Origin: Alphaproteobacteria bacterium
GTDB lineage: Bacteria > Pseudomonadota > Alphaproteobacteria > UBA8366 > Aestuariispiraceae
Reading direction: 5' to 3'
DNA length: 64,000 bases
Assembly (NCBI GenBank): GCA_030065235.1
Contig: JASJDC010000004.1
Span: 1 to 64,000 of the forward strand
Both the position numbers and the translations under genes were made by a program. The notes beneath the pieces are model-generated. The model did no database searches. It was given only the letters and a program-made list of their open reading frames with translations, and was not told where the DNA came from. Each line of letters starts with the position of its first letter. The stretch's first letter is position 1. Below, piece after piece: positions 17,621-27,870 of the stretch.

Positions 17621-19651
17621 ATGGCGGCGGACTATCGCATCGGCGTCGATACGGGCGGCACCTATACCGACGCGGTCCTCTGCAGCGCGGCCGGCGATGT
17701 GTTGCGCACGGCCAAGGCGCTGACCACCAAGCACGACCTGTCGATCGGCATCGGCGACGCTGTGGGCGCGATCCTCGACGCGGCGCCAGGCGGCGGCGCA
17801 AGCGACCCCGTCGATCCGGCGCAGATCGGGCTGGTCTCGATTTCGACCACGCTGGCGACCAATGCGGTGGTCGAGGCGCATGGTCAGCCTATCGCGCTGA
17901 TCCTGATAGGCGAGAGCGACAAGGCGCTGGACCGGGCCGGGCTGCGCCAGGCGCTGGGCGTCGATCCCGCCTTCACGGTCGCAGGCGGACACGCCTCGTT
18001 CGGCGATGAGGCGGCGGCGCTCGATATCGACGCCGTGGATCGCGCGATCGACGCAGCCGAGGGCAAGGTCGCCGCCTTCGCCGTTAGCGGTCTGTTCGGC
18101 GTCCGCAACCCGGCCCATGAAATCGCCGTGCGCGATCGGATCATCGCGCGCTCCGGCCTGCCGGTGACGTGCGGCCATGAATTGTCGAGCGGGCTGGACA
18201 TGCCGCGCCGCGCCCTCACGGCGGTGTTGAACGCACGGTTGATTCCGATGATCGCGGAATTGATCGAGGCGGTGGAAGCGGCGCTGGCCAAACGCGGCGT
18301 GACGGCGCCGGTGATGATGGTCAAAGGCGACGGTTCGCTGATCTCGACCAAACGCGCGCATACCAGACCGGTCGAAACGGTGCTCAGCGGGCCGGCGGCG
18401 AGCGTCGTCGGCGCGCGCCACCTGACGCAACGGAACGATCTGCTCGTCAGCGATATCGGCGGTACGACGACCGACATCGCCATCCTGCAAGGGGGCCGCC
18501 CGAGGCTCAGCCGCGACGGCGCAACTATCGGCGGCTGGCGCACCATGGTCGAGGCGGTGGCGGTGCACACAGTCGGTCTGGGCGGCGACAGCGAGGTTGG
18601 GCTGGATGACAATCAGCGCCTCACCCTCGGCCCGCGCCGCGCCGTACCGATCAGCCTGTTGGCGCATCAATATCCGGCCGCGCTGGACCGCCTTAAGACG
18701 CAGGCCGCGCGGACCCGGCCAAAGCCCCATGACGGTCGCTTCGCCCTGCAGCAGCGGCGTCTGGCCGGCGGGTCGGCGCGCCTGTCCGCCAGCGAGCGGC
18801 GGCTCTGGGACAAGCTTGAGGACGGTCCTCTGGATCTCGAGACATTGCTGTCCGACCGCGCGCCGGAGCAACCGCTGCGCCGGCTGATGGATCGCGGGTT
18901 GGTCGCGCTCGCAGCCTTCACGCCATCCGACGCGGCGCATGTGCTCGGCCTGCATGACGCCTGGTCGACGGAGGCGGCGCATTTGGCGGCGCAGCTCTGG
19001 GCCGGGCGTGAGAGACGGTCCGGCGCGCCGTTCTTTGAATCGCCGGACGCCTTCTGTCAAGCGGTTGTCGATCGGCTGATCGCCCGCACCGGCGAGGCGG
19101 TGACCGCCGCCTTGATCGAGGCCGAGACGCCGGATGCTGAAGCGGCGCGGACGGCGCCCGGCCCCATGGCGCGGCGTTTCCTGGACCGCGCGTTCGGCGC
19201 CGCCGACGGCGGCCTGCTGCAGATCGAGATGCGGTATGCGCTGCCGCTGGCCGCGATCGGGGCGCCCGCCGCCGCCTACTACCCCGCTTTCGAAGCGCGC
19301 ACGGGTAATCAGGTGCTCCTACCCGAGCATGGCGCCGTCTCCAATGCGATCGGGGCGGTCGTCGGCGGTGTGGCGCAGACCGTGCGGGTCGCTATCACTG
19401 CGCCGAACGATCAGACCTACCGGGTGCATGGCCCCGGCGCGACGGCGGATTTTCAGAGCTTGGAGCAGGCCGCCGCGCACGCGGCCGAGTTGGCGGACGA
19501 CGCCGCGCGAGACCGCGCGCACGAGGCCGGCGCCGTGTCGGTCGAGGTGTCAGTCGAGCGGCGGGACCGGGTCGCCGCGCAGGCCGGCGGCCCCGACATC
19601 TTTGTCGAAAGCGAAATCGCCGCGACGGCGATCGGCCGCCCTGCTCTCTAA
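17621..19651 (+). CDS. Hydantoinase/5-oxoprolinase-family protein (HyuA type)
   Basis: 676 residues, full length for a HyuA subunit. The N-terminal ATPase motif GVDTGGTYTDAVL (residues 8-20) and the second phosphate motif DIGGTTTDIAIL (about 278-289) are those of the ASKHA-like fold used by hydantoinases, oxoprolinases and acetone carboxylase beta subunits, which couple ATP hydrolysis to ring opening or activation of the substrate. No HyuB partner is adjacent: upstream is a TauE exporter and downstream a convergent SDR. Substrate therefore unknown. A long antisense reading frame across it is a GC artefact. Confidence 0.88.
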   Translation: MAADYRIGVDTGGTYTDAVLCSAAGDVLRTAKALTTKHDLSIGIGDAVGAILDAAPGGGASDPVDPAQIGLVSISTTLATNAVVEAHGQPIALILIGESDKALDRAGLRQALGVDPAFTVAGGHASFGDEAAALDIDAVDRAIDAAEGKVAAFAVSGLFGVRNPAHEIAVRDRIIARSGLPVTCGHELSSGLDMPRRALTAVLNARLIPMIAELIEAVEAALAKRGVTAPVMMVKGDGSLISTKRAHTRPVETVLSGPAASVVGARHLTQRNDLLVSDIGGTTTDIAILQGGRPRLSRDGATIGGWRTMVEAVAVHTVGLGGDSEVGLDDNQRLTLGPRRAVPISLLAHQYPAALDRLKTQAARTRPKPHDGRFALQQRRLAGGSARLSASERRLWDKLEDGPLDLETLLSDRAPEQPLRRLMDRGLVALAAFTPSDAAHVLGLHDAWSTEAAHLAAQLWAGRERRSGAPFFESPDAFCQAVVDRLIARTGEAVTAALIEAETPDAEAARTAPGPMARRFLDRAFGAADGGLLQIEMRYALPLAAIGAPAAAYYPAFEARTGNQVLLPEHGAVSNAIGAVVGGVAQTVRVAITAPNDQTYRVHGPGATADFQSLEQAAAHAAELADDAARDRAHEAGAVSVEVSVERRDRVAAQAGGPDIFVESEIAATAIGRPAL

Positions 19652-19669
19652 CCCGAGCTGGGTTGCGGC

Positions 19670-20437
19670 TCAGTAGGTCGCCCGGCCGCCGCTGATATCG
19701 AAGACGCCGGCGGTGGTGAAGCTGTTCTCCTCGCTGGCCAGCCAGGCCGCCATGGCGGCGATTTCCGCGACCTGGACAAAGCGTTTACGCGGAATCTTCG
19801 AGAGCATGAAATTGATATGCTCCTCGGTCATCTGCTCGAAAATGGCGGTGCGCGCGGCGGCGGGCGTGATGCAATTCACCGCGATATTCTGTTCCGCCAG
19901 CTCCTTGCCCAAGGATTTGGTGAAGCCGATGACGCCTGCCTTGGCGGCGCTATAAGCAGACGCGTTCGGATTGCCTTCCTTGCCGGCGACCGAGGCGATA
20001 TTGACGATCCGGCCATAGCCTTGCGCCTGTAGAAGCGGGACGGCGGCCCGGCAGCAATAGAATACCGCGTTGAGGTCCAGCTCGATCACCGCCCGCCACG
20101 CGTCGACCGGATAATCCGAGACCGGCGCGACCGGACCGGTAATCCCTGCGTTGCAGACCAGAATATCGAACCCGCCTAGCGCCTCTTTAGACGCCGCCAT
20201 CGCGCCATCCACCGCGTCCGGATCGGTGATGTCGAGGACGCGCGCATCGGTCTTGCCGAGGCTCGACAGCGCCTCGGCGGCGGCCTCGACCCGGCCCGCA
20301 TCGATATCCCAAAGCGACACAGCGGCCCCGGACTTCAGGAAGCGTTCAGCGATCGCATAACCGATTCCCTGCGCGCCCCCGGTGATCACCGCCTTGCGCC
20401 CGTTCAGGTTGACGGCGTTTGTCGCGCTGTCTGTCAT
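19670..20437 (-). CDS. Short-chain dehydrogenase/reductase
   Basis: 255-residue classical SDR. It has the NAD(P) motif TGGAQGIGYAIAE, the NNAG-equivalent VCNAGITG, the catalytic Ser in NIASVAGKEG and YSAAKAG with the Tyr-Lys pair. The acidic residue in LWDIDAGRV after the second strand suggests NAD rather than NADP. It starts nine bases after the molybdopterin oxidoreductase stop, so the two form a minus-strand operon and probably act on one pathway; the substrate is not evident. Confidence 0.9.
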   Translation of the reverse strand: MTDSATNAVNLNGRKAVITGGAQGIGYAIAERFLKSGAAVSLWDIDAGRVEAAAEALSSLGKTDARVLDITDPDAVDGAMAASKEALGGFDILVCNAGITGPVAPVSDYPVDAWRAVIELDLNAVFYCCRAAVPLLQAQGYGRIVNIASVAGKEGNPNASAYSAAKAGVIGFTKSLGKELAEQNIAVNCITPAAARTAIFEQMTEEHINFMLSKIPRKRFVQVAEIAAMAAWLASEENSFTTAGVFDISGGRATY

Positions 20438-20446
20438 GGCGTCCCC

Positions 20447-22546
20447 TCAAGCCCGCTCGATGCGGATGCGGTTGTCGTGGAAGGCGGCGCCGCCTTGGGG
20501 GCCGGCCGGGTCGGCGCCGGTGAGGAAATTGATCCCTTTGCCGTCTTCGAAACTCTCATTCGGCCAAATGCTCTCGACGATGCAGACGCCGCGCCGGACA
20601 CCGTCGAAGAACTCGACATGAATCACGACACGACCGCGCGGACTGATCAGCGCGGCGCGGTCGCCCTCCAAGAGGCCGAGATCGGCCGCGTCGTCGGAAT
20701 GCAGTTTCACGGTCGGGCGGCCTTCGCGGGTCCGCGAACTCTCCGTTTCGGTGAAGGAGGAATTCAGGAAATTCCGCGCCGGCGCCGTGACCAACCGGAA
20801 CGGATATGTCTCGGTCGCCGCTTCAATCACCGCATAATGGTCCGGCAAGCTGGGCATGTCGGAGACATCGCCGCCGGGCGCAAAGCGGTTGTTGGCGTGA
20901 TGCGACCAGTCGGCGCGAAAATGGAAACGGCCGTCCGCATGGCCGAAGCCGTTCAGATAATGCGCCTCCTCGAAATCCGGCTGCACGTCGATCCAACGCG
21001 CCTTCTCCAAATCCTCCAGCGCGCCATGGCCGGAGCGTTGCAAGGTCTGATCGACGATCTGCCGCGGCGTCATGTCGAAGCCTTCATGCTCGGCCCGCAA
21101 GCGTTCCGCGAGCCCAACCAGCAGGTCATGGTTGGAGCGGCACTCGCCCGGCGGTTCGACCAGTTTCGGGCCGAACAAGATATGCTGGTGGCCGCCGCCC
21201 TGATAGACATCGTCATGCTCCAGGAACATGGTCGCCGGCAGCACGATATCCGCCATCTTCGCAGTCTGAGTCATGAATTGCTCATGCACACAGACGAACA
21301 GGTCCTCGCGCGCGAAACCGCGATGCACCTTCTCCAGATCCGGCGCCACCATCATCGGGTTGGTGTTCTGGATCAGCATCGCCGTTACCGGCGGACCGCC
21401 GAAGAGCGCCTCTTCATCGCCCTGCAGGATCTCGCCGATACGCGACATGTCGAGCACCCGAACGGACGGGTCGCGCGCATCCAATCCCTGAATCAGCGTC
21501 TTGTCCCAATGGAAGATCGCGCCGTTCGTGTGAAAGGCGCCGCCGCCCTTCACTTTCCACGACCCCATAACCGTGGCGATCGAGGCGGCCGCATGCATGG
21601 CGACCGCGCCGTTGCGCTGGCGGGTGAAGCCGTAACCCAGACGCAGGAATGTCTTCTTGTTAGACCCGATCAGTTTGGCCAGGTCTTCGATCTCCTGAAC
21701 CGGCATCCCGGTGATTGGGCTCGCCCAGTCCGGCCCCCGGCTCTGAAGATGCGCTTCCAATCCGTCCGGGTCGTCGGCATAGGCCGCCATATAATCCCGA
21801 TCCGCATAGCCGTCGCGGAACAGCACATGCATGATGGCGCAGGCCAACGCGCCGTCGGTACCGGGCCGCAGGATGACCGGCACATCCGCCTGCTTGAGAG
21901 TCGGCGTGTCATAAACATCGATGGCGACGATCTTGGCGCCGCGAGTCTTCCGAGCCTTGATGGCGTGGGTCATCACATTGACCTGGGTATGGACCGCGTT
22001 GGTCCCCCAGATCACGACCACATCCGCATCCGCCATCTCGCGCGGATCGGGGCCGTGTAAGGCGCCGGTCCCCGCCGCGACGCCGGGCCAAGCCAGCATC
22101 GTGCAGATCGACTGATGCATGCCGGAATAGCGTTTCACATGGCGCAGCCGGTCGATACCGTCGCGCATCACCAGCCCCATGGTCCCTGCGAAATAGTAGG
22201 GCCAGACCGACTCGGCGCCGTGCTCAGCCTCCGCCGCGTCAAACCGCGCGGCGACCTCGTCCAAGGCCGCGTCCCAGGAGATCGGCTCGAACCGGCCAGA
22301 TCCTTTCGGACCGACGCGCCGCATCGGCTGGGTCAGACGGTCGGGATGATGGATGCGGTCGGCGTAGCGCGCGACTTTGGCGCAGATCACGCCGTCCGTG
22401 TAGCTGTTGTCTTTGGCGCCATGGACCCGCCCGATTCGGTCCGGCCCCAAGAGTTCGACCCGCAAGGCGCAGGTGCTGGGACAGTCATGCGGACAGGCGC
22501 TGAAACCCTCTGTCGGCGCACCCAACGCGGCGGCGGAGCCATCCAT
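20447..22546 (-). CDS. Molybdopterin-dependent oxidoreductase (DMSO reductase superfamily)
   Basis: 699-residue large subunit. An N-terminal [4Fe-4S] site is formed by CPHDCPSTC (Cys18, Cys22, Cys26) and Cys55 (GVICAKVAR). Molybdopterin-guanine dinucleotide domains follow, with VVIWGTNAVHTQ, VAIDVYDTPT and TAMLIQNTNPMMV; the C-terminal cofactor domain holds TSFTETE-like and VKLHSDDAADLGLLEGDRAAL motifs. No twin-arginine signal is visible, so it is probably cytoplasmic. No electron-transfer subunit is adjacent, which suggests that it either passes electrons to a separate carrier or is a hydroxylase/transhydrogenase-like member. Operon with the downstream SDR. The 223-bp gap upstream (22547-22769) presumably holds its promoter; I see no further gene there. 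Confidence 0.9.
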   Translation of the reverse strand: MDGSAAALGAPTEGFSACPHDCPSTCALRVELLGPDRIGRVHGAKDNSYTDGVICAKVARYADRIHHPDRLTQPMRRVGPKGSGRFEPISWDAALDEVAARFDAAEAEHGAESVWPYYFAGTMGLVMRDGIDRLRHVKRYSGMHQSICTMLAWPGVAAGTGALHGPDPREMADADVVVIWGTNAVHTQVNVMTHAIKARKTRGAKIVAIDVYDTPTLKQADVPVILRPGTDGALACAIMHVLFRDGYADRDYMAAYADDPDGLEAHLQSRGPDWASPITGMPVQEIEDLAKLIGSNKKTFLRLGYGFTRQRNGAVAMHAAASIATVMGSWKVKGGGAFHTNGAIFHWDKTLIQGLDARDPSVRVLDMSRIGEILQGDEEALFGGPPVTAMLIQNTNPMMVAPDLEKVHRGFAREDLFVCVHEQFMTQTAKMADIVLPATMFLEHDDVYQGGGHQHILFGPKLVEPPGECRSNHDLLVGLAERLRAEHEGFDMTPRQIVDQTLQRSGHGALEDLEKARWIDVQPDFEEAHYLNGFGHADGRFHFRADWSHHANNRFAPGGDVSDMPSLPDHYAVIEAATETYPFRLVTAPARNFLNSSFTETESSRTREGRPTVKLHSDDAADLGLLEGDRAALISPRGRVVIHVEFFDGVRRGVCIVESIWPNESFEDGKGINFLTGADPAGPQGGAAFHDNRIRIERA

Positions 22547-22769
22547 CTCCTGTCCTCAACCATTTTCGTGTGAATCGTTGTGAATAAACGGAAGCGGACG
22601 CGGCCGATCAACACAAAATCAAGCGAGGTGGCGCTGATCCGGCGCCCCTAACCGGCGCTGTCGAGTCAAAATGGCCCGTCATAGCCCTTGTCAGCGTGAG
22701 ACGTTAGCAAGTGGTAACATCACAACTTCCCTTGGGTCTCTCGCCTCCAATGAGCGAACGGCAGGGCGA

Positions 22770-24107
22770 TCAACCCGCCAGGATGGTCTCGACCGTCACA
22801 GCCGCATCGAACAGCGCGTGATCGCCGCCGCGCCGCCCCATCAGGGAAAGGCCGACCGGCGCGTCGCCCACCCTATGGCAAGGAATCGAGATTGCGCAGC
22901 GGTCCAGGAAGTTGGCGACCGACGTGTTTCGCAGGACCAACGCGTTCAACCGGAAATACGTCTCGTCATCCTCCAACTCTTTCAGGGTCGGCGGGATAAT
23001 GGCCACCGTCGGCGTCAAGACCGCATCATAGGGCGCCGTCAGGCGGTCCGCCTCGGCGATGATTCGGCGCCGCGCCCGGGTGATGGCGATATAATCCGCG
23101 GCCGATTGCAACGCGCCTTTCTTGATGCGTTCGCCGACCCTCGGGTCGTAGAGGGCGCCCTTCTCCGCCAACAGCGCGTGATGATAGGCGAAAGCCTCCG
23201 ACGCGGCGAGACCGCCCTTCGCGTTGATCGAGGGCAGTTCGCCCAAGACCTCGAAACCGATCTCGTCGATCCGCACGCCGGCGTCGCGCAACCGCGCGAT
23301 CGTCCGGTCGAAACAAGCGGCGACGGTCGCGTCCACATCCTCAAACACCAGCGTCTTCGGAATGGCGAAACGCAGGCCCTTTGCATGGATCGGCGTTAAG
23401 TCCCGCACCGGCTCGCCCGCCAGGATGGCGTCAACGATGGCGCAGCAATCGACGCTGGCGCCCAACGGTCCCGCCGAATCCAGCGAGCTCGAGAGCGGCG
23501 TGATCCCGTCCAACGGCACGCGCGCCGCCGTCGGCTTATAGCCGGTGATCCCGCAAAAGGCCGCCGGTATCCGGCAAGAGCCGCCGGTGTCGGTGCCTAA
23601 CGTCACCGCCGCCATGCCGTCCGCCACCGATACGGCCGAGCCCGAGGAAGAGCCGCCGGGCGCCCGTCCCGTCTGCCGGTCCCAAGGACTGCGCGGCGTG
23701 CCGAAATGCGGGTTCAGTCCGAGACCCGAATAGGCGAACTCGACCATGTTGGTGCGGCCGACAAAGACGTACCCGACCTGTCGCATCCGCGCGATGGTCG
23801 GCGCGTCCCGGGCCGCCGGCGGCGCCTCCGCCAGCGCCTTCGACCCCGCCGCCGTCACTTCGCCATGAACATCGTAGAGATCCTTGATTGAGAGCGGTAG
23901 GCCGGCGAAGGGCGACAGCGGCGCGCCGGCCGCGCGCAACGCGTCCATCGCATCGGCCATGGCCCGCGCCTTGACCGGATCGACATACCGAAAGGCCCGA
24001 GCGCCTTCGCCATTCTCGAAAATGTTGGCGAGACAGGTCTCGAGCAATACGCGGCTGGTTGTCCGCCCGGACGCCAGGTCAGCCGCCAGTTCTCGGATCG
24101 GTTTCAT
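22770..24107 (-). CDS. Amidase (amidase signature family)
   Basis: 445-residue hydrolase of the amidase signature family. The Ser-cisSer-Lys triad is intact: Lys75 (SIKDLYDV), the serines in GGSSSGSA (153-155) and Ser177 (GTDTGGSCRIPA). It would hydrolyse a small amide or carbamate. The length and lack of GatB/GatC neighbours argue against the tRNA amidotransferase subunit. It lies 51 bases downstream of the UxaA-family gene on the same strand, so the amide or the carboxylate formed may feed the adjoining sugar-acid pathway. Confidence 0.9.
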   Translation of the reverse strand: MKPIRELAADLASGRTTSRVLLETCLANIFENGEGARAFRYVDPVKARAMADAMDALRAAGAPLSPFAGLPLSIKDLYDVHGEVTAAGSKALAEAPPAARDAPTIARMRQVGYVFVGRTNMVEFAYSGLGLNPHFGTPRSPWDRQTGRAPGGSSSGSAVSVADGMAAVTLGTDTGGSCRIPAAFCGITGYKPTAARVPLDGITPLSSSLDSAGPLGASVDCCAIVDAILAGEPVRDLTPIHAKGLRFAIPKTLVFEDVDATVAACFDRTIARLRDAGVRIDEIGFEVLGELPSINAKGGLAASEAFAYHHALLAEKGALYDPRVGERIKKGALQSAADYIAITRARRRIIAEADRLTAPYDAVLTPTVAIIPPTLKELEDDETYFRLNALVLRNTSVANFLDRCAISIPCHRVGDAPVGLSLMGRRGGDHALFDAAVTVETILAG

Positions 24108-24158
24108 GGGGACGCCGCGCTCACGGAAACGGATTGGCCTTACGCGTTCTAGGACGCC

Positions 24159-25688
24159 CTACATCACCGCGCCGATCTGCCAGGGGATGAATTCGTCATC
24201 GCCGAATCCCAACTTTTCGGATTTGGTGCGTTCGCCCGACGCGGTCGCCAGGATTTGGTCGAAGATGATTTGGCCCATCTCTGCGATATCAGCCTCGCCA
24301 TCGACGACACGGCCGCAATTGATGTCCATGTCGTCCTCCATCCGCCGATACATCGGCGTATTGGTGGCGAGCTTCAGGCAGGGCGCCGGCTTACAGCCAT
24401 AGACCGAGCCGCGCCCGGTCGTGAAACAGATGACATTGGCGCCGGCGGCGACCTGGCCGGTTATCGAACAGGGGTCGTAGCCGGGACTGTCCATGAAGGC
24501 GAAGCCGCGCTCGCTCACCGTCTCGGCATAGCGATAGACGCCGGTGAGATTGGTGGTGCCGCCCTTGGCCGCCGCGCCAAGCGATTTCTCGAGGATGGTG
24601 GTCAGCCCGCCCTTCTTGTTGCCCGGCGAGGGGTTGTTGTCCATCGAGCCATCGTTGATCCGCGTATAGTTCTCCCACCACTCGATGCGCTCGACCAGCT
24701 TTCGGCCAACCTCGTCACTGACCGCGCGCCGGGTCAAGAGATGCTCGGCGCCGTAAATCTCAGGCGTCTCGCTCAGGATCGCCGCGCCGCCATGGCGCAC
24801 GAGAAGGTCGGCCGCCGCGCCCAAAGACGGATTGGCGGTAATCCCGGAATAGGCGTCCGAGCCGCCGCATTGCAGCGCCAACGTCAAGTGGCTGGCCGGG
24901 ACCGTCTCCCGCACCGCCTTGTTCGCCTCTGGCAGCATCGCGCGGATCATGTCGACCCCGCGCTCGATGGTCTTTTGCGTGCCGCCGCTGCCTTGAATGG
25001 TCATGGTCTGGAAGGCGGGGCCGAGCTTGATGTTATAGGCGTCGAGCAGGAAATCGACCTGATTGACCTCGCAACCCAAACCGACCAGCAGAATCCCGGC
25101 GAAGTTCGGATGCCGCGCGAAGCCCCAGAGCACCCGCTGCAAATTCGCGAAACCGTCGCCGGACGAGGCCATGCCGCAGCCGGTGGAATGCACGAAGGCC
25201 GCGACGCCGTCGACATTCGGATAGCGCGCCAATTCCTCCTCTGGAAAGCGCTCGGCGATATAGCGCGCAACCGTCGCCGAACAATTCACGCTGGTCAGCA
25301 CGCCGATATAGTTGCGGGTGCCGACGGCGCCGTTGGCCCGGACGAAACCCTGGAAGGTCGCCTGGTCCGGGCCGGTGACATAGTCGGTGTCGCGCGTATC
25401 GCTGCAGAAAGCGTGGTCACGGGCGAAGGCGCGAAACTCGCAATTCTCGGTATGGACGTGACGCCCCGGATCGATATCGGCGCTGGCGAAGCCGATGATC
25501 TGATTGTATTTGCGCACCGCCTCGTCCTGCTTGATCGGCGCGACCGCAACCTTGTGCCCGGCGGGGATGGTTTCCGCGGCGGTCACGCCTTCGGCCCCGA
25601 TTTCCGCGCCCGGCAGGATATCGGTGCGGGCCACAACGACATTATCAGCCTCGTTCAAGCGGATAGTGATCTGGTTCGACTTCGCCAT
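24159..25688 (-). CDS. UxaA-family (altronate/galactarate-type) dehydratase
   Basis: 509 residues, matching full-length altronate dehydratase. An N-terminal SAF domain (about 1-95, with VVVARTDILPGAEIG) is joined to the UxaA catalytic part, which shows GFVRANGAVGTRNYIGVL, HSTGCGM, LVGLGCEVNQ, NDGSMDNNPSPGNKKGG and SPGYDPCSITG. The conserved cysteines fit an iron-dependent dehydratase. Family members dehydrate altronate, galactarate or related sugar acids to 2-keto-3-deoxy acids. Divergent from it (171-bp gap) are an SDR and a fumarylacetoacetase-family hydrolase, the two activities that could oxidise and cleave such a product; this linkage is inference. Confidence 0.9.
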   Translation of the reverse strand: MAKSNQITIRLNEADNVVVARTDILPGAEIGAEGVTAAETIPAGHKVAVAPIKQDEAVRKYNQIIGFASADIDPGRHVHTENCEFRAFARDHAFCSDTRDTDYVTGPDQATFQGFVRANGAVGTRNYIGVLTSVNCSATVARYIAERFPEEELARYPNVDGVAAFVHSTGCGMASSGDGFANLQRVLWGFARHPNFAGILLVGLGCEVNQVDFLLDAYNIKLGPAFQTMTIQGSGGTQKTIERGVDMIRAMLPEANKAVRETVPASHLTLALQCGGSDAYSGITANPSLGAAADLLVRHGGAAILSETPEIYGAEHLLTRRAVSDEVGRKLVERIEWWENYTRINDGSMDNNPSPGNKKGGLTTILEKSLGAAAKGGTTNLTGVYRYAETVSERGFAFMDSPGYDPCSITGQVAAGANVICFTTGRGSVYGCKPAPCLKLATNTPMYRRMEDDMDINCGRVVDGEADIAEMGQIIFDQILATASGERTKSEKLGFGDDEFIPWQIGAVM

Positions 25689-25760
25689 TTTTTCCTCCCC
25701 GGGCGGCCGCTAGAGGCTGGCCCGTCCTTGCGCCCCGCTTGGCGGCGGGCCCCGCTGTAG

Positions 25761-26597
<837 letters not shown>

Positions 26598-26650
26598 CAT
26601 TTCAGGCGACCGCGAGGCCGACCTGACGCCTGCAATAGGGAGACGACAGA

Positions 26651-27499
26651 ATGAAGTTCTTACGCTTTGGGCCGCCCGGTCAGGAAAAACCCGGCGTGCT
26701 GGACGCCGAAGGCGGCATCCGCGATCTCAGCGGCGTGATCGGCGATATCGACGGGTCCTTTCTGGCCGGGCCCGATCTTGCGAAGGTCATGGCGATGGAT
26801 CCCGCGAGCCTGCCCAAGGCGGACGGCGCGCCACGGATCGGCCCCTGCGTCGGCTCGATCCCGAAATTCATCTGCGTCGGCCTGAACTTCACCGACCACG
26901 CCGAAGAGACCGGACAACCAATGCCGTCGCACCCGCTGATCTTCGCCAAGGCGACCAGCGCTGTCTGCGGGCCGAACGATGATGTTGTCATTCCAAGAGG
27001 CTCGGAAAAAACCGATTGGGAGGTCGAACTGGCCCTTGTCATCGGCAAACGCGCTTCTTACGTCGAAGAGGTTGAGGCGATGGATTACGTCGCCGGCTAC
27101 TGCATCGCCAACGACGTCTCCGAGCGCAGCTATCAGTTCGACTATGCCGGACAATGGACCAAAGGAAAAAGCTGCGACACGTTCGGGCCGTTGGGACCGT
27201 GGCTCGTGACCAAGGACGAGATCGCCGATCCTCAGGCCTTGGGCATGTATTGCGCGGTGAACGGCCACAAATACCAGAACGGCTCCTCCAGTACGATGTT
27301 CTTCAAGGCGGCGCATCTGGTCAGCCATATCAGCGAGTTTATGACGCTTGAGCCCGGCGACATCATTTCGACCGGCACGCCGCCCGGCGTCGGCGCCGGA
27401 CAGAACCCTCAGGTTTTCCTGAAACCTGGCGATGTGATGGAACTCGGCATCGACGGGCTGGGCGTGCAGCGGCAAACCTGCGTCGCCTGGACTCGCTAG
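26651..27499 (+). CDS. Fumarylacetoacetate hydrolase-family protein (diketo-deoxy-sugar-acid hydrolase candidate)
   Basis: 282-residue FAH-fold enzyme, start preceded by GGGAG. The N-terminal domain (about 1-65) precedes the catalytic region with FICVGLNFTDHAEE, SEKTDWEVELALVIGK (metal-binding Glu and Asp), NDVSERSYQ and ISTGTPPGVGAGQNP. This is the type found in 2,4-diketo-3-deoxy-L-fuconate hydrolases and related acylpyruvases. Together with the SDR 53 bases upstream it could turn a 2-keto-3-deoxy acid into pyruvate plus a hydroxy acid. Confidence 0.9.
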   Translation: MKFLRFGPPGQEKPGVLDAEGGIRDLSGVIGDIDGSFLAGPDLAKVMAMDPASLPKADGAPRIGPCVGSIPKFICVGLNFTDHAEETGQPMPSHPLIFAKATSAVCGPNDDVVIPRGSEKTDWEVELALVIGKRASYVEEVEAMDYVAGYCIANDVSERSYQFDYAGQWTKGKSCDTFGPLGPWLVTKDEIADPQALGMYCAVNGHKYQNGSSSTMFFKAAHLVSHISEFMTLEPGDIISTGTPPGVGAGQNPQVFLKPGDVMELGIDGLGVQRQTCVAWTR

Positions 27500-27520
27500 A
27501 CCGGCCCCGAACAGCCTCTT

Positions 27521-27548
27521 GGCCCGCGTTGAACAACCCGCGCGGGCC
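27521..27548 (+). other. GC-rich stem-loop after the FAH-family gene
   Basis: GGCCCGCG (27521-27528) pairs with CGCGGGCC (27541-27548) around a 12-base loop, 22 bases after the stop codon. No T-run follows, so termination is uncertain. The rest of the 371-bp gap (27500-27870) contains an AT-rich promoter-like stretch (TATAAA at 27747) and two CGTACG palindromes (27698 and 27720), but no gene. Confidence 0.4.
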
Positions 27549-27870
27549 GATGCGCCGTCGCATCCTAACAGAAGGCGGATGAACTTCCGGTACCTGGGTA
27601 GGGAAACGCGCTAAACACGAGCCGGATCGGGCGGCGCTAACCTCAAGTCATACTATATCGCGAGATGCAGCGCAGAATTTAGTGCCACGAAGTGGTGCGT
27701 ACGACAGGTTACTTGTTCTCGTACGCTTGTTTCACCGAAAAAAACCTATAAATACACTGCGAATACGGGTATGGTCGCCTGTATTACTGAAAAGGGTGAG
27801 TCGCCGATCAAGGGTTGTCGGCCCCACCTGATAGAGAATTCCGACTCAAAACTACGGATAGGTGTGGACG

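Noticed and set aside
17450-19060. 536-codon minus-strand frame opposite the HyuA-type gene
   Set aside because: The HyuA frame has intact ATPase motifs; the other shows only Arg-rich low complexity.
20477-22060. 527-codon plus-strand frame opposite the molybdopterin oxidoreductase
   Set aside because: The minus-strand gene has an intact iron-sulfur site and full family length; the opposite frame has none.
24255-25760. 501-codon plus-strand frame opposite the UxaA gene
   Set aside because: No motif, while the minus-strand protein has all family motifs.
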